From Candidatus Caldilinea saccharophila (lineage in GTDB: Bacteria > Chloroflexota > Anaerolineae > Caldilineales > Caldilineaceae), in the NCBI GenBank assembly GCA_016710365.1, contig JADJVW010000026.1, forward strand, positions 7,100 to 71,099: 64,000 nucleotides of DNA. The letters run 5' to 3'. Shown one piece after another: positions 8,619-18,092 of this stretch (position 1 is its first letter; every line of letters begins with the position of its first letter). A program made the position numbers and the translations under genes. Under the pieces are notes generated by a model. That model was not told the DNA's origin. It saw only the letters and a list, made by a program, of their open reading frames with translations, and did not search any database.

Positions 8619-10193
8619 CTAGGGATTGCTGGCCTCCAAGCTGTCCGCCAGCCAAATTAACTGCGCCAGTTCTCTGACATCGACGTCGTGCTCGCCATCC
8701 ACCTCGGCGATCAGGTCGTCGAGGCGCTGCACCTCACGGCTCAGGTCCGCCAGCGATCCTTCCCAGGCAAAGGGACTGTGTTTGAGCAGTTCTGCATATT
8801 CGGCGACGGCGACGGCAAGCTGGAAGCGCGGGTCGCTCTCTTCGAAGGCGGCGGCCATATCGCCAAGCATGAAGGGCTGCTCCATCTCGATGACTTCGCC
8901 TGTGCCAATCTCTTCCCAGCGCAGGTGCACGGTGGCGATCAAAGCGTCAGGGGTCTCGCTGCCCGGCGCCATCTCCAGTTCGTACAGGGCAGTGACGCTG
9001 TGACCCGCGCCGATCTCGCCCGCGTCCACCTCATCGTTGCGGAAATCGTCGTCGGCGACATCGCGGTTTTCATAGCCCACCAGCCGGTAGCGCTCCACTG
9101 TTTCCGGGTTGAACTCCACCTGGAGCTTGGCATCCTTGGCGATGGTCAGCAGCGAACTGGTGAGTTTGTCCACAAAGATGCGCTCCGCTTCCTGCATCGA
9201 ATCGACGTAGGCGTAGAAGCCGTCGCCGTTGTCGGCGAGTTGCTCCATCAGCGTGTCGTTATAATTGCCCATCCCCATGCCGACTGTCGTCAACGTAATG
9301 CCTTCCTCGGCGTGCTCCTTGATGGCGGCCAGGATTTGATCCGGGCCGGTTTCACCCACATTCGCCACCCCATCCGAGAGCAGCACGACCCGGTTGACCG
9401 CTTCCGGGTTGAAGTTCTCGGAAGCGAGACGATAGGCCAGCCACAGCCCTGCGCCCGCGTTGGTCGAACCCTCGGCCACCAGGCGGTTGATGGCGTTCAG
9501 GATTGTCCGCTTTTCGCTGACCGGCGTCATGTCGAGCACCGCGCGCGCATTCGTGCCGTAGACGACGATGGCGACGCTGTCGGTCGGGCGCAGTTGATCC
9601 ACCAGCAAATAGAGCGCCCGCTTCGCCAGACCGAGCCGATTCTCCATGTCCATCGAGCCGGAAACGTCGATGACAAAGGTGAGCGCCACATCCTGACGTT
9701 CGTCGGCCGGCACGCTGTAGCCCTGCACGCCGATGCGCATCATGCGGTTGGTTTGGCGCTCGGCAAAAGGAAAGGGCGCGCCGTCGATGGTGATGTCAAA
9801 GGTCTCACCCGCTGCCGGGTTGGGATAGCGATAGTCGAAATAGTTGACAAATTCCTCGGCGCGCACTGCGTCTTCCGGAGGCAGCCAGCCATCCTGCACA
9901 TAGCTGCGCGCCACAGTATAGGAGCCAGTGTCCACATCCACGGCAAAGGTGGAAAGATTGTCCTTGGCCGTGGTGACAAAGCCGCGCATACCATAATCCT
10001 CAAACGACATGCCGGCTGGCGGTTTTGGATAGGAAGCGGCAGCCGGCGCCTCCATGGCGGCCTCGTTAACATAAGATGAACCGCTGCTGGCCGGCGCCGC
10101 GGGTGAGGTCATCCCCATGCTGCATCCGTTTAGAATAAGGGAGGCGGTCATGGCAATTCCGGCAAGTTTTGTAAGGGTTGATGAACGTCGCAT
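8619..10193 (-). CDS. VWA-domain lipoprotein of the YfbK type
   Basis: A 524-residue lipoprotein. The start at 10193 gives a type II signal peptide with lipobox LNGC at residue 24 and has AGGAG upstream; the longer frame start is not needed. A 'VWA N-terminal' region (FAVDVDTGSYTVARSYVQDG...EEFVNYFDYRYP) is followed by a VWA domain with an intact MIDAS motif DVSGS (residues 176-180), then a DUF3520-type C-terminal domain (AKDAKLQVEFNPETVERYRLVGYENR). Such proteins are membrane-anchored and bind metal-dependent ligands; the E. coli homologue YfbK has no settled role. Convergent with the MoaD-like gene. Confidence 0.88.
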   Translation of the reverse strand: MRRSSTLTKLAGIAMTASLILNGCSMGMTSPAAPASSGSSYVNEAAMEAPAAASYPKPPAGMSFEDYGMRGFVTTAKDNLSTFAVDVDTGSYTVARSYVQDGWLPPEDAVRAEEFVNYFDYRYPNPAAGETFDITIDGAPFPFAERQTNRMMRIGVQGYSVPADERQDVALTFVIDVSGSMDMENRLGLAKRALYLLVDQLRPTDSVAIVVYGTNARAVLDMTPVSEKRTILNAINRLVAEGSTNAGAGLWLAYRLASENFNPEAVNRVVLLSDGVANVGETGPDQILAAIKEHAEEGITLTTVGMGMGNYNDTLMEQLADNGDGFYAYVDSMQEAERIFVDKLTSSLLTIAKDAKLQVEFNPETVERYRLVGYENRDVADDDFRNDEVDAGEIGAGHSVTALYELEMAPGSETPDALIATVHLRWEEIGTGEVIEMEQPFMLGDMAAAFEESDPRFQLAVAVAEYAELLKHSPFAWEGSLADLSREVQRLDDLIAEVDGEHDVDVRELAQLIWLADSLEASNP

Positions 10194-10404
10194 GATGTAT
10201 TCTCCTGTTGGCTTGAATTGAAAACAATAACTGTATTTTACTGCCTTCAGCATAACAAAAGGTTGCTGCACTGCAAGCGCCAGATGTGTATCAGTTCACG
10301 CCCCCAAAGTGGTGTACCAATCAATGATACACCACCGCAGCGCCCGCAGTAGAGATGTAGGTCGGGCTATCAGCCCGACATGCTGCGTCAAACCACCGGC
10401 GCCT

Positions 10405-10880
10405 TGGATCGCGGGCGTCTCGCCCGCCGCCATTTCTCACCTTGAGCGGACGCTGCGTCAACGAGCAATGTCACGCTGGTAGCATGACCTACGGAACGGA
10501 TCGCGGGCGTCTCGCCCGCCGCCATTTCTGGCGTTGAGTGGACGCTGCGTCAACGAGCAACGTCACGCTGGTAGCATGACCTACGGAGCGGATCGCGGGC
10601 GTCTCGCCCGCCGCCATTTCTCACCTTGAGCGGACGCTGCGTCAACGAGCAATGTCACGCTGGTAGCATGACCTACGGAACGGATCGCGGGCGTCTCGCC
10701 CGCCGTCTCTGGCCTTGGGTGGACGCTGCGTCAACGAGCAACGTCACGCTGGTAGCGTGACCTACGGAACGGATCGCGGGCGTCTCGCCCGCCGTCTCTG
10801 GCCTTGGGTGGACGCTGCGTCAACGAGCAATGTCACGCTGGTAGCGTGACCTACGGAGCGGATCGCGGGCGTCGCGTCCG
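10405..10880. repeat. Six-copy tandem hairpin array, period about 90 bp
   Basis: Six copies of a unit starting GGATCGCGGGCGTCTCGCCC (starts near 10405, 10498, 10590, 10682, 10771, 10860). Each unit holds a GCGGGCG/CGCCCGC hairpin and the segment GACGCTGCGTCAACGAGCAA, then a GTCACGCTGGTAGCATGAC hairpin. Units differ by a few substitutions. It fills the space between the VWA gene start and the end of the delta-60 gene. It is not CRISPR: there are no unique spacers. Confidence 0.85.
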
Positions 10881-10881
10881 C

Positions 10882-13800
10882 TCAACGCAGAGCGCTGGGC
10901 AAGAACAGGCGATGCGGCGGATAGAGCAGGCTGTCGCGGCTGATGAAAATGCACACGACCGCCTGGTCAGGGGCGACCGTGAACGCGGCCTGCTCGCCTT
11001 CGCCGCTGACCAGTGGCTGGCCACTAGCAGTGCAGGTGTAGCTGGTCGTGTAGCGGGCCGCAGCGCGTTGTGCGAGGCTGAGCGTGTACGCGCCAGTAAA
11101 AACGCTCCGCACCCCAGTGCCTGCATCACCGGCCAGCACCGCGGTGAAACTGCTCGGCCCCTCCGCGCGCAGATCCCAGATGCTGCTGGAGGCGCTTGGT
11201 TCGATGCTGTGCACCACGTCAAGCGAGCCGGCGCGTCGAGTGTTGGCAAAGGCGCAGCGCACCGTTTGCCCAACCGCAATGGTCAACTGCGCAGTGACGC
11301 CCGCGCCGCTTGGGCCGGGCTGACCGTCGATGGTGCAGGTGTAAGTAGTGGCATAGTCGCTCAACGTATGGCCGGCGCCTGGCGTTAGGCTGATGGTGTA
11401 GACGCCGGCGCCGATGTTGCGCCGACCAGTCGTATCATTGCCGTGCAGCGTCGTGGAAAGAAATGTGGGGCCATCGAGCGCAACCGTCCACGGCGGCGTC
11501 AGTTCCGCGGGGCTGACTGTGGTCGCAATCTCGATCGCGCTGCCCGGCATGTAGACGCGCACGGTCTTTTCGATCATGCTGGTGGACGCGGCAAAGCCGC
11601 CGCTGGCAAAGAGGCCGCGCACGCGGATAAAGAATTCCTGGTTGAAGGGCAACAATTCGCTGATTGCCTGCCACCCTGCCGCGGTGCGCGCGCCCGCGCC
11701 CAGTGAAATGTAATGAATGCCATCCGTGGAATACTCGAAGAGGGTGCGGGCGAGCAGCGGCGCCGCGCCGTCCTGCCGCCAGATGACGGCAGAAATGTTT
11801 GGTTGCGGGGTCAACCACTGCCCCGCTGCCTGGTTGTTGCTCAAGCGCGCCAAATTCGTCCGCGCCGCGCCGCCGACATCGGTAAACGCGCCGGCGATCA
11901 CGACTTTGCCATCTTGTTGGAGCGCGGTGGCGAAGACAACGCCATGCTCGATGGCTGCATTCACATTGGGGTCGAAACGGGCGTCGAGTTGTCCATCGGC
12001 GGAAAAGCGGGCAATACGGTTGCGGATTTGCCCTCCGATCACTCTGAAATTACCGGCCAGGATGATTTGACCATCGGCCTGGATCGAGATCGCGTAAATA
12101 AACCCGTTTACGTTACCAACATTGGGATCGAAAGTTGCGTCGAGGGCGCCATCCACATTGAGTCGGGACGCACCGTTGCGCGCTGCACCGTTGATAGAGG
12201 AGAACTGGCCACCGACCAAAATTCGCTCATCCGCCTGGAGCGCCAGGGCAAGCACCACATTGTCTGCCGTCGCCGTGAAGGTGGCGTCGATAGCGCCATC
12301 GGCATTGAGGCGCATCAGGTTATCATGCAACTGTCCGGCGCCATCCGCCTTTCCAAACTCGCCGCCGACGAGGAGCTTGCCGTCCGGCTGCAACACCAGG
12401 GTTATGATCCTGCCTTCTGTATCTGCAGCAAAGGTGGGATCGAGCGAACCATCGTAGTTCAGTCGCGTCAGCCCCTTGCGCACCTGTCCATTCACCCGCG
12501 TAAAGTCGCCGCCGAGAATCAGCTTGCCGTCCGGCTGCAACGCCAATGTCAGAACATACTGGTCGGCCATGGCGACAAAGGTAGGGTCAATTGCGCCATT
12601 TGTCTCCAGACGCACGATGTTGTGATGCGCCTCCCCGTTGACTTCGGAGAATCCTCCCGCGGCCACGATTTTGCCGTCGGGTTGCACGGCGATGGCCCAG
12701 ACAGCCTGGTTGGCGCTGGGCGTGAAGGTTGGGTCCAGCGCACCATCGGGCAGCAGCCGCGCCAGATAGTGACGCGCCTGCCCGTTGATAGTAGTAAACG
12801 CGCCGCCGAGCAGGATCTTGCCATCCGGCTGGATTGCCAGCGCCTTGATGCTGGCGTCGGCGCCGCCGGCTGCTGACGTGGGGGCAAAATCCGCGTCCAG
12901 GCCGCCATCTGCATAGAGCCGGGCCAGCCGCCAGCGTTTGATGCCGCCGACTTCAAGAAACGCACCGCCGATGACGACCTTACCGTCCATCTGCTCGACC
13001 AGCGCGTGGACAGCGGCGTCCGGATTTGGCGCAAAAGTAGGGTCAGGCGAACCGTCCCGCGCAAAGCGGGCGAGGCCGCTGAAAGGCTGGCCGCCCATCT
13101 GCGTGAACTCACCCCCCGCAAGGAAGCGGTCATCGGACAGCACGAGAAGCGCACGAACGGGTGCATTGACCTCCAGCGCCGGCGCGGCGTCCATACTGCC
13201 GGCCGCGTTCACGCGCGCCAGGTAGCTGCGCATCTGCCCACCCACCTGTGTGAAATCGCCGCCGATCACCAGCTTGCCGCCAAACTGAATCCCCACCGCG
13301 CGCACAACGTCGTTGGCGTCGGGGTTGAAGTCGGGATCAAGCGCGCCATTGGCGTTGAGACGTGCGATATGGCGGCGCGTCTGATCCTCCACCTGCGTAA
13401 ACGCGCCGCCGATGATGATGCTGCCATCACGTTGTACAGCCACGGCGTAGACCGCGCCGTTGAGGGTGGGCGCAAACGTCGTTTCCACCGCGCCATTGCT
13501 GTCGAGGCGGGCGAGATAGGCAGTGGGCTGGCCGCCGATCCCTGTAAACGCACCGGCGACCAGGATTTTGCCATCCTCCAGAGCGGTCAAGGCGTGCACG
13601 ACGCCATTGGCGGACGGAGCGAACGCGACATCCAGCACACCCGCGTCAGAGATGCGTGCCAGGCGGCTGCGCGCCTGCCCGCCGATTTGGGTAAACGCGC
13701 CGCCAATCAGGATCTTGCCGTCCGTCTGCACCGCCAGCGCATAGACAACGCCATCGACATTGGGATTGAAGGCGGCATCGAGGCTGCCGCTGCTGTCAAG

Positions 13801-14037
13801 GCGCGCCAGGCGGTTGCGAGTTTGCGCCGACGCGCCCATCTGCGTGAACTCACCGCCGGCCAGAATTTTGCCGTCCGCCTGCACCGCCAGCGCGTGGACG
13901 GCGCCATTCGCGGTGGGATCAAAACCATCACGCGGGGATTGCGCCGAAGCAACACCGGCGGTCAGGAAGGCGGAGAACAAACAGGTGCACATCACAAGAC
14001 ACCGCAAGTAATTTCTGGATAAAGCCATACGCAACAT
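10882..14037 (-). CDS. Secreted delta-60 repeat beta-propeller protein
   Basis: A 1051-residue exported protein. AGGAG (complement of 14046-14050) supports ATG 14037; a signal peptide ends near GVASAQS. About 14 delta-60 (TIGR02608-like) repeats follow, each with a VQxDGKILxGGxFTxxxGxxRxxLARLxxDGxLDxxF pattern, occupying roughly residues 35-760. Then come a fibronectin-like segment and two small prealbumin-like repeats (VALDGPTFLSTTLHGNDTTG; LRAEGPSSFTAVLAGDAGTG). The tail ends RLFLPSALR, like the proline-hydrophobic tail of the protein at 46-1884. Probably an outer-surface structural protein; ligand unknown. Confidence 0.85.
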   Translation of the reverse strand: MLRMALSRNYLRCLVMCTCLFSAFLTAGVASAQSPRDGFDPTANGAVHALAVQADGKILAGGEFTQMGASAQTRNRLARLDSSGSLDAAFNPNVDGVVYALAVQTDGKILIGGAFTQIGGQARSRLARISDAGVLDVAFAPSANGVVHALTALEDGKILVAGAFTGIGGQPTAYLARLDSNGAVETTFAPTLNGAVYAVAVQRDGSIIIGGAFTQVEDQTRRHIARLNANGALDPDFNPDANDVVRAVGIQFGGKLVIGGDFTQVGGQMRSYLARVNAAGSMDAAPALEVNAPVRALLVLSDDRFLAGGEFTQMGGQPFSGLARFARDGSPDPTFAPNPDAAVHALVEQMDGKVVIGGAFLEVGGIKRWRLARLYADGGLDADFAPTSAAGGADASIKALAIQPDGKILLGGAFTTINGQARHYLARLLPDGALDPTFTPSANQAVWAIAVQPDGKIVAAGGFSEVNGEAHHNIVRLETNGAIDPTFVAMADQYVLTLALQPDGKLILGGDFTRVNGQVRKGLTRLNYDGSLDPTFAADTEGRIITLVLQPDGKLLVGGEFGKADGAGQLHDNLMRLNADGAIDATFTATADNVVLALALQADERILVGGQFSSINGAARNGASRLNVDGALDATFDPNVGNVNGFIYAISIQADGQIILAGNFRVIGGQIRNRIARFSADGQLDARFDPNVNAAIEHGVVFATALQQDGKVVIAGAFTDVGGAARTNLARLSNNQAAGQWLTPQPNISAVIWRQDGAAPLLARTLFEYSTDGIHYISLGAGARTAAGWQAISELLPFNQEFFIRVRGLFASGGFAASTSMIEKTVRVYMPGSAIEIATTVSPAELTPPWTVALDGPTFLSTTLHGNDTTGRRNIGAGVYTISLTPGAGHTLSDYATTYTCTIDGQPGPSGAGVTAQLTIAVGQTVRCAFANTRRAGSLDVVHSIEPSASSSIWDLRAEGPSSFTAVLAGDAGTGVRSVFTGAYTLSLAQRAAARYTTSYTCTASGQPLVSGEGEQAAFTVAPDQAVVCIFISRDSLLYPPHRLFLPSALR

Positions 14038-14124
14038 GCTACATTCTCCTCGCTTCAGATAAATTGACGCATCTCAATCGCCAAATCAAGCATGGCTCAA
14101 CCGGAATTGATGGGGTCGTGTCTT

Positions 14125-14190
14125 ACGTGCCGGGGACGGGCTGAACGTTGTCTGCTTGACCGAAGCACCGCAAGCCCGTCCCCGGCACGT
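14125..14190. repeat. 18-bp inverted repeat upstream of the ATP-grasp genes
   Basis: ACGTGCCGGGGACGGGCT (14125-14142) is exactly inverted at 14173-14190 with a 30-base loop. It lies in the 470-base gap (14038-14507) between the divergent delta-60 and ATP-grasp genes. The rest of the gap holds a GGCGCCGCGCGGC-rich stretch and no convincing gene. Confidence 0.6.
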
Positions 14191-14507
14191 AACCTCACGA
14201 GATCCGCTTGACCCTCAAGCATTTATGCCTTGGGAGCGGCTTTGTGTGGCCGGATGACCAAGGTGCTTGACGGTGCGCCGCGCGGCGCCGCCCAGCGCGG
14301 CGTCTTTCGCAGTTGATCGTATGCAGGAAACCTATGCCGCGTCTTGCCACATAAAGAGGAAGCTGAGAGCGACATTCCGCAGGAAAATCCTGCTCGTTTA
14401 TGGAGCCAATGGCTAATTTTCGATTTGATCGACAGCCAAATAACCGGTACCATGTCGCACACTATCTTTTGATCGTCCGCTGCGGCTCACTAAGGATCAT
14501 TCTGTTC

Positions 14508-15713
14508 ATGGCCCCAACTATTCTTTGCCTGGCAAGTTATTTCAAAGGCGGCGCATTTCTGGAAGAGTGCAAACGTCTCGGCTGTCACACGATCCTGGTC
14601 ACCTCTCAAGACCTGGAACACGAGGCATGGCCGCGCGCCGCGATCGACGAATTCTTTGTTATGCCCTTTGTCAATCTCTTCAAACAACCCGATATCACCT
14701 ATGCTGTGAGCTATCTGGCGCGCACGCGCCGCCTCGACCGTATCATCGCGCTCGACGATTTTGATGTGGAGACGGTCGCGGATCTGCGCGAGCATTTGCG
14801 CATTCCGGGGATGGGCGGTTCGACCGCGCGCTACTTTCGCGACAAGCTGGCGATGCGCGTGCAGGCGCGTGACGAAGGCATCCCTGTGCCGGACTTTGTG
14901 CACGTCTTGAATTATGACGATCTGCGTGAATTTATGGGGCGCGTGCCGGGGCCGTGGGTGCTCAAGCCGCGCTCTGAGGCAAGCTCGATGGGCATCCGCA
15001 AGGTGAATCGCGCCGACGAATTGTGGCCGATGCTGGAGGAGCTGGGCGACCGGCAGACCTTCTACGTACTCGAACAATTCGTGCCGGGCGACGTCTTTCA
15101 TGTTGATTCGGTGGTGTGGAACAAGCAGGTGCTCTTTACGGTTTGCAGCCAATACGGCCAGCCGCCCATGGCAGTCTATCAGGGCGGCGGCGTCTTTATC
15201 AGCAGCAACCTGCCCTATCATGCCCCGGCAGAGCAGGCGTTGCAGGCGCTCAACCGGGAGGTGATCGCGGCGATGGGCATGGTGCGCGGCGTCACGCACG
15301 CCGAATTTATCCGCGCCGATGCGGACGGGGCCTTCTACTTCCTGGAAATTGCCGCGCGCGTCGGCGGCGCCTACCTCGATGTGATGCTGGAGCACGCCAC
15401 CGGCCTCAACCTCTGGCGCGAGTGGGCGCGGCTCGAAATGGCGCATCTCCAGAAAGAGGAGTACACCCTCCCCGCCGCGCGGGCGACCTACGCCGGGCTG
15501 GTGGTTTCGCTGGCCAAAGAAGCGTGGCCCGATGCCACCGCCTACCAGGATGCGGAGATCGTCTGGCGGCTGCAAAAGGAGCATCACGTCGGCTTTATCG
15601 TCGCGTCGCCAGACCCGGCGCACGTCCAACATCTCATCGCCACCTATGCCGAACGCATCGCCCAGGACTTTACAGCCACCGCGCCGCCGAAGTCCGGGGA
15701 ACGGCCGGTGTGA
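14508..15713 (+). CDS. ATP-grasp carboxylate-amine ligase-like protein (copy 1)
   Basis: A 401-residue ATP-grasp enzyme. ATG 14508 is preferred over the upstream frame start because AAGGA precedes it and the paralogue starts at the same point (M-PTILCLASYFKGGAFLEECKRLGCHTIL). Features include PGPWVLKPRSEASSMGI (nucleotide-binding strand-loop), EQFVPGDVFHVDSVV, and FYFLEIAARVGGAYLD (Mg-binding segment). It probably joins a carboxylate to an amine or thiol with ATP hydrolysis; the substrates are unknown. The adjacent paralogue is about 60% identical by eye, indicating tandem duplication. Confidence 0.8.
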   Translation: MAPTILCLASYFKGGAFLEECKRLGCHTILVTSQDLEHEAWPRAAIDEFFVMPFVNLFKQPDITYAVSYLARTRRLDRIIALDDFDVETVADLREHLRIPGMGGSTARYFRDKLAMRVQARDEGIPVPDFVHVLNYDDLREFMGRVPGPWVLKPRSEASSMGIRKVNRADELWPMLEELGDRQTFYVLEQFVPGDVFHVDSVVWNKQVLFTVCSQYGQPPMAVYQGGGVFISSNLPYHAPAEQALQALNREVIAAMGMVRGVTHAEFIRADADGAFYFLEIAARVGGAYLDVMLEHATGLNLWREWARLEMAHLQKEEYTLPAARATYAGLVVSLAKEAWPDATAYQDAEIVWRLQKEHHVGFIVASPDPAHVQHLIATYAERIAQDFTATAPPKSGERPV

Positions 15714-15743
15714 TCCACCACAAGCAGAAACGAGCACCTATCT

Positions 15744-16946
15744 ATGCCACCCACAATTCTTTGTCTTGCCAGCTATTTTAAAGGCGGCGCTTTTCTCGAA
15801 GAGTGTAAACGCCTGGGCTGCCACACGATCCTGATCACGACGCAAAAGCTCGAACAGGAAGCCTGGCCGCGCCACGCCATCGACGAGTTCTTCATGCTGC
15901 CCTTTCCCAATCTGGCGCGCCAGCCTGACGTCACCTACGCCATCGCCTATTTGATGCGCGAGCGCGCCATCGACCGCATCGTGGCGCTGGACGATTATGA
16001 CATTGAGATCGGCGCCGAGTTGCGCGAACATTTTCGGCTGCCGGGGATGGGCGCATCACAGGCGCGCTTCTTCCGCGACAAACTGGCAATGCGCACGCGC
16101 GCCCGCCAGATGGGCGTGCCCGTGCCCGACTTCACCGCGGTCTTTCACTACCCGACGGTGAGCGACTACTTTGCACGCACCCCTGGCCCCTGGCTGCTCA
16201 AGCCACGCGCCGAAGCCAGCGCCATGGGCATCAAGCAGATTCACCATCCCGACGAGCTGTGGCGCACGCTCGACGAGTTGGGCGACCGCCAGAGTTATTT
16301 CCTGCTGGAGAAATTTCTGCACGGCGATGTCTTCCACGTCGACTCGGTGGTGTGGGACGGGGAGGTGTCCTTTGCCGCGGCGCATCGTTACGGGCTGCCG
16401 CCGATGACCGTCTACCACGGCGGCGGCGTTTTTGCCTCCAGCACGGTGGCGCACGGCAGCGAGATCGAGCACGCGCTGCTGGCCGCTAACCGTCAGGTCA
16501 TTGCCGCGATGGGGCTGGCGCGCGGCGTTACTCATGCCGAATTCATCCGCGCTACGGAGGATGGGCAGACCTACTTTCTGGAAATTGCCGCGCGTGTGGG
16601 CGGCGCCGGCATCGACCAGTTGGTGGAGTACGCCAGCAATCTCAATCCGTGGGTCGAGTGGGCGCGCGTCATTGTGGCCGATTTGCGCGAGGAACCCTAT
16701 ACGTTGCCGCCGCTGCGCCACGACTACGCCGGCCTCATCGTCTCCCTGGCGCGCCAGGAATGGCCGGACACCGCCGGCTACAACGACGCCGAGTTGGTGT
16801 GGCGGCTACACAAGCGGCATCACGTGGGGTTTATCGTGGCTTCCTCAGATCATGCGCGCGTGCAGGCGTTGGTGAGCGATTATGCCAGCCGCGTGGCGTA
16901 CGATTTCAACGCCAGCGCGCCGCCGCTCGATCGCCCGCCGGAATAA
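15744..16946 (+). CDS. ATP-grasp carboxylate-amine ligase-like protein (copy 2)
   Basis: A 400-residue tandem paralogue of the preceding gene, separated by 30 bases. It keeps the same landmarks: PGPWLLKPRAEASAMGI, EKFLHGDVFHVDSVVWDG, AEFIRATEDGQTYFLEIAARVGGAGID. Divergence is greatest in the C-terminal third (HDYAGLIVSLARQEWPD), which may reflect different acceptor specificity. The gene is convergent with pdeM, whose stop lies 11 bases away. No carrier protein, peptide precursor or methyltransferase gene lies nearby, so a peptide-modification role is not supported. Confidence 0.8.
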   Translation: MPPTILCLASYFKGGAFLEECKRLGCHTILITTQKLEQEAWPRHAIDEFFMLPFPNLARQPDVTYAIAYLMRERAIDRIVALDDYDIEIGAELREHFRLPGMGASQARFFRDKLAMRTRARQMGVPVPDFTAVFHYPTVSDYFARTPGPWLLKPRAEASAMGIKQIHHPDELWRTLDELGDRQSYFLLEKFLHGDVFHVDSVVWDGEVSFAAAHRYGLPPMTVYHGGGVFASSTVAHGSEIEHALLAANRQVIAAMGLARGVTHAEFIRATEDGQTYFLEIAARVGGAGIDQLVEYASNLNPWVEWARVIVADLREEPYTLPPLRHDYAGLIVSLARQEWPDTAGYNDAELVWRLHKRHHVGFIVASSDHARVQALVSDYASRVAYDFNASAPPLDRPPE

Positions 16947-16956
16947 GGGCGGAAGC

Positions 16957-17655
16957 TCAAGTTCCGCGGACTTCATGGACAAACGCATCGGATACGATAA
17001 AGAGGCGGTCGCCTTTGCGGGGCCGGACGGTGTGGCCGCCGGTGAAGGTTCCAAAGGCAGGCAGCACCATCGCCCGTGCGCCCACATGAAAGCAGGGGAA
17101 GCGGTGGTGCGTGCTGTCCACAATCGCGCAGCACGACCGCCGGGTGTTCGTGTCCGGCCAGCGCATAGCCTTCCGGCTGGGCGTCGAACAGGGCGGGCGG
17201 GTGGTGGCAGCAGGCGAAAGGTGCGAGCGCAAAGGGTTCGGCCACCTGCTCGATGGCGAGCGCGGCGGGCGGCGGGCCGGCGTGACGGTCGTGGTTGCCC
17301 CCACCAGCACGATTTCCAGCGCCTGATGGTCGCGCCGCCAATTCTCCAGCGCAGCGGTGACTTCCCTGCTCTGGCTGGCGCGTGTGTGGAAGAAATCGCC
17401 CAGGATGACCAGCCGCACGGCGCCCGTCGCCGCGAGCACGCGCGCCAGCCGCGCCAGATCGTCGCCGGTGGCGCCGCCGGGGATGGGAATGCCGGCGGCC
17501 TGGAAGCTGTCTGTCTTGCCGAAGTGCGGGTCGGCGATAAAGAGCGTCGCCGTGCGCGGCCAGTAGAGCGCACGCTCTGCCAGCAGCGTCAGCGTTTCGC
17601 CGGCTATGTCAATGGTGGTGGAATGGGTGGAAAAAGCTTGCGCTCGGTCTGTCAT
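16957..17655 (-). CDS. pdeM: Ligase-associated phosphoesterase PdeM, frame broken twice
   Basis: Metallophosphoesterase of the 'ligase-associated DNA damage response' cluster, thought to trim DNA ends for the ATP-dependent ligase. The N-terminal part reads TLFIADPHFGKTD (metal ligands D42, H44) and VILGDFFHTR. After VLVG the expected GNHDRHAG and AGHEHP motifs appear only in a second frame, and the C-terminus (HHRFPCFHVGARAMVLPAFGTFTGG) is back in the first frame. The first break coincides with a run of five Cs (17298-17302; one base short of GGNHD), the second lies near 17122. The compensating pair suggests indel errors in an intact gene. Start MTDRAQAF at 17655 is by homology of the fold; an upstream Met lies at 17703. 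Confidence 0.8.
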   Translation of the reverse strand: MTDRAQAFSTHSTTIDIAGETLTLLAERALYWPRTATLFIADPHFGKTDSFQAAGIPIPGGATGDDLARLARVLAATGAVRLVILGDFFHTRASQSREVTAALENWRRDHQALEIVLVGATTTVTPARRPPRSPSSRWPNPLRSHLSPAATTRPPCSTPSRKAMRWPDTNTRRSCCAIVDSTHHRFPCFHVGARAMVLPAFGTFTGGHTVRPRKGDRLFIVSDAFVHEVRGT

Positions 17656-17721
17656 GGTGTCAGCGTCAGGTAAGGTAGCAAACTGGAGGACCGTTGCCAT
17701 CATTGCGTTTGCACATCTTGC

Positions 17722-18079
17722 TCAAAGTGGAATGTACACTGCATGGTCCATAGACTCATCTTCGGCGCAAACTTCCCAGATCAGAGAAAGCTCCGCAATT
17801 AACGCTCCCAATGATGCGCCTGGTCGAATCCAAAGCATTCCATAGGAATGCTGACCTCTCCCCAAATGTGTCCTCAAGACCTCCGGCAGCGTGCTTCGAT
17901 CCTCAGAAACAAGTACAAATCGTTCTCTTTCGGCCCCAATTAGCAGTCGGCATCAGAGGAGCCTTTGGGTGGCGCGTCTCTTCGCCCACGCGACGAACTG
18001 TAATCGGGAGCGAGCGGCGCTGCAACTGCCGCTGGATGGCTGGATTGACAGGTTCATCAAGTAGAAAGCGGAGTGGCAT
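17722..18079 (-). pseudogene. DUF5615 PIN-like toxin gene, frame broken twice
   Basis: Starts MPLRFLLDEPVNPAIQRQLQ, the Asp-containing N-terminal strand of DUF5615 PIN-like nucleases. Shifts near 17975 and 17947 restore APPKGSSDAD and then LLIGAERERFVLVSEDRSTL, ending DHAVYIPL before a stop at 17722. The restored protein is about 118 residues, normal for the family, with the central ERERFVLVSEDRST PIN motif. It begins 14 bases after the DUF433 gene, the usual antitoxin-toxin order. Whether it is dead or only mis-sequenced cannot be told here, but twenty similar breaks in the window favour sequencing error. Confidence 0.7.
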
Positions 18080-18092
18080 CGTCAAGCGTAAC

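Noticed and set aside
8688..10079. 463-codon plus-strand open frame opposite the VWA gene
   Set aside because: The minus-strand VWA protein has lipobox and MIDAS motifs; the plus-strand translation is His/Gly-rich noise.
10405..10880. CRISPR array
   Set aside because: The units are nearly identical throughout, with no unique spacers, and no cas genes lie nearby. The same applies to 26697-27066 and 55081-55765.
14223..14462. 79-codon minus-strand frame between delta-60 and ATP-grasp genes
   Set aside because: Basic, unstructured translation of a GC-rich, hairpin-bearing gap; no ribosome-binding site or recognisable motif.
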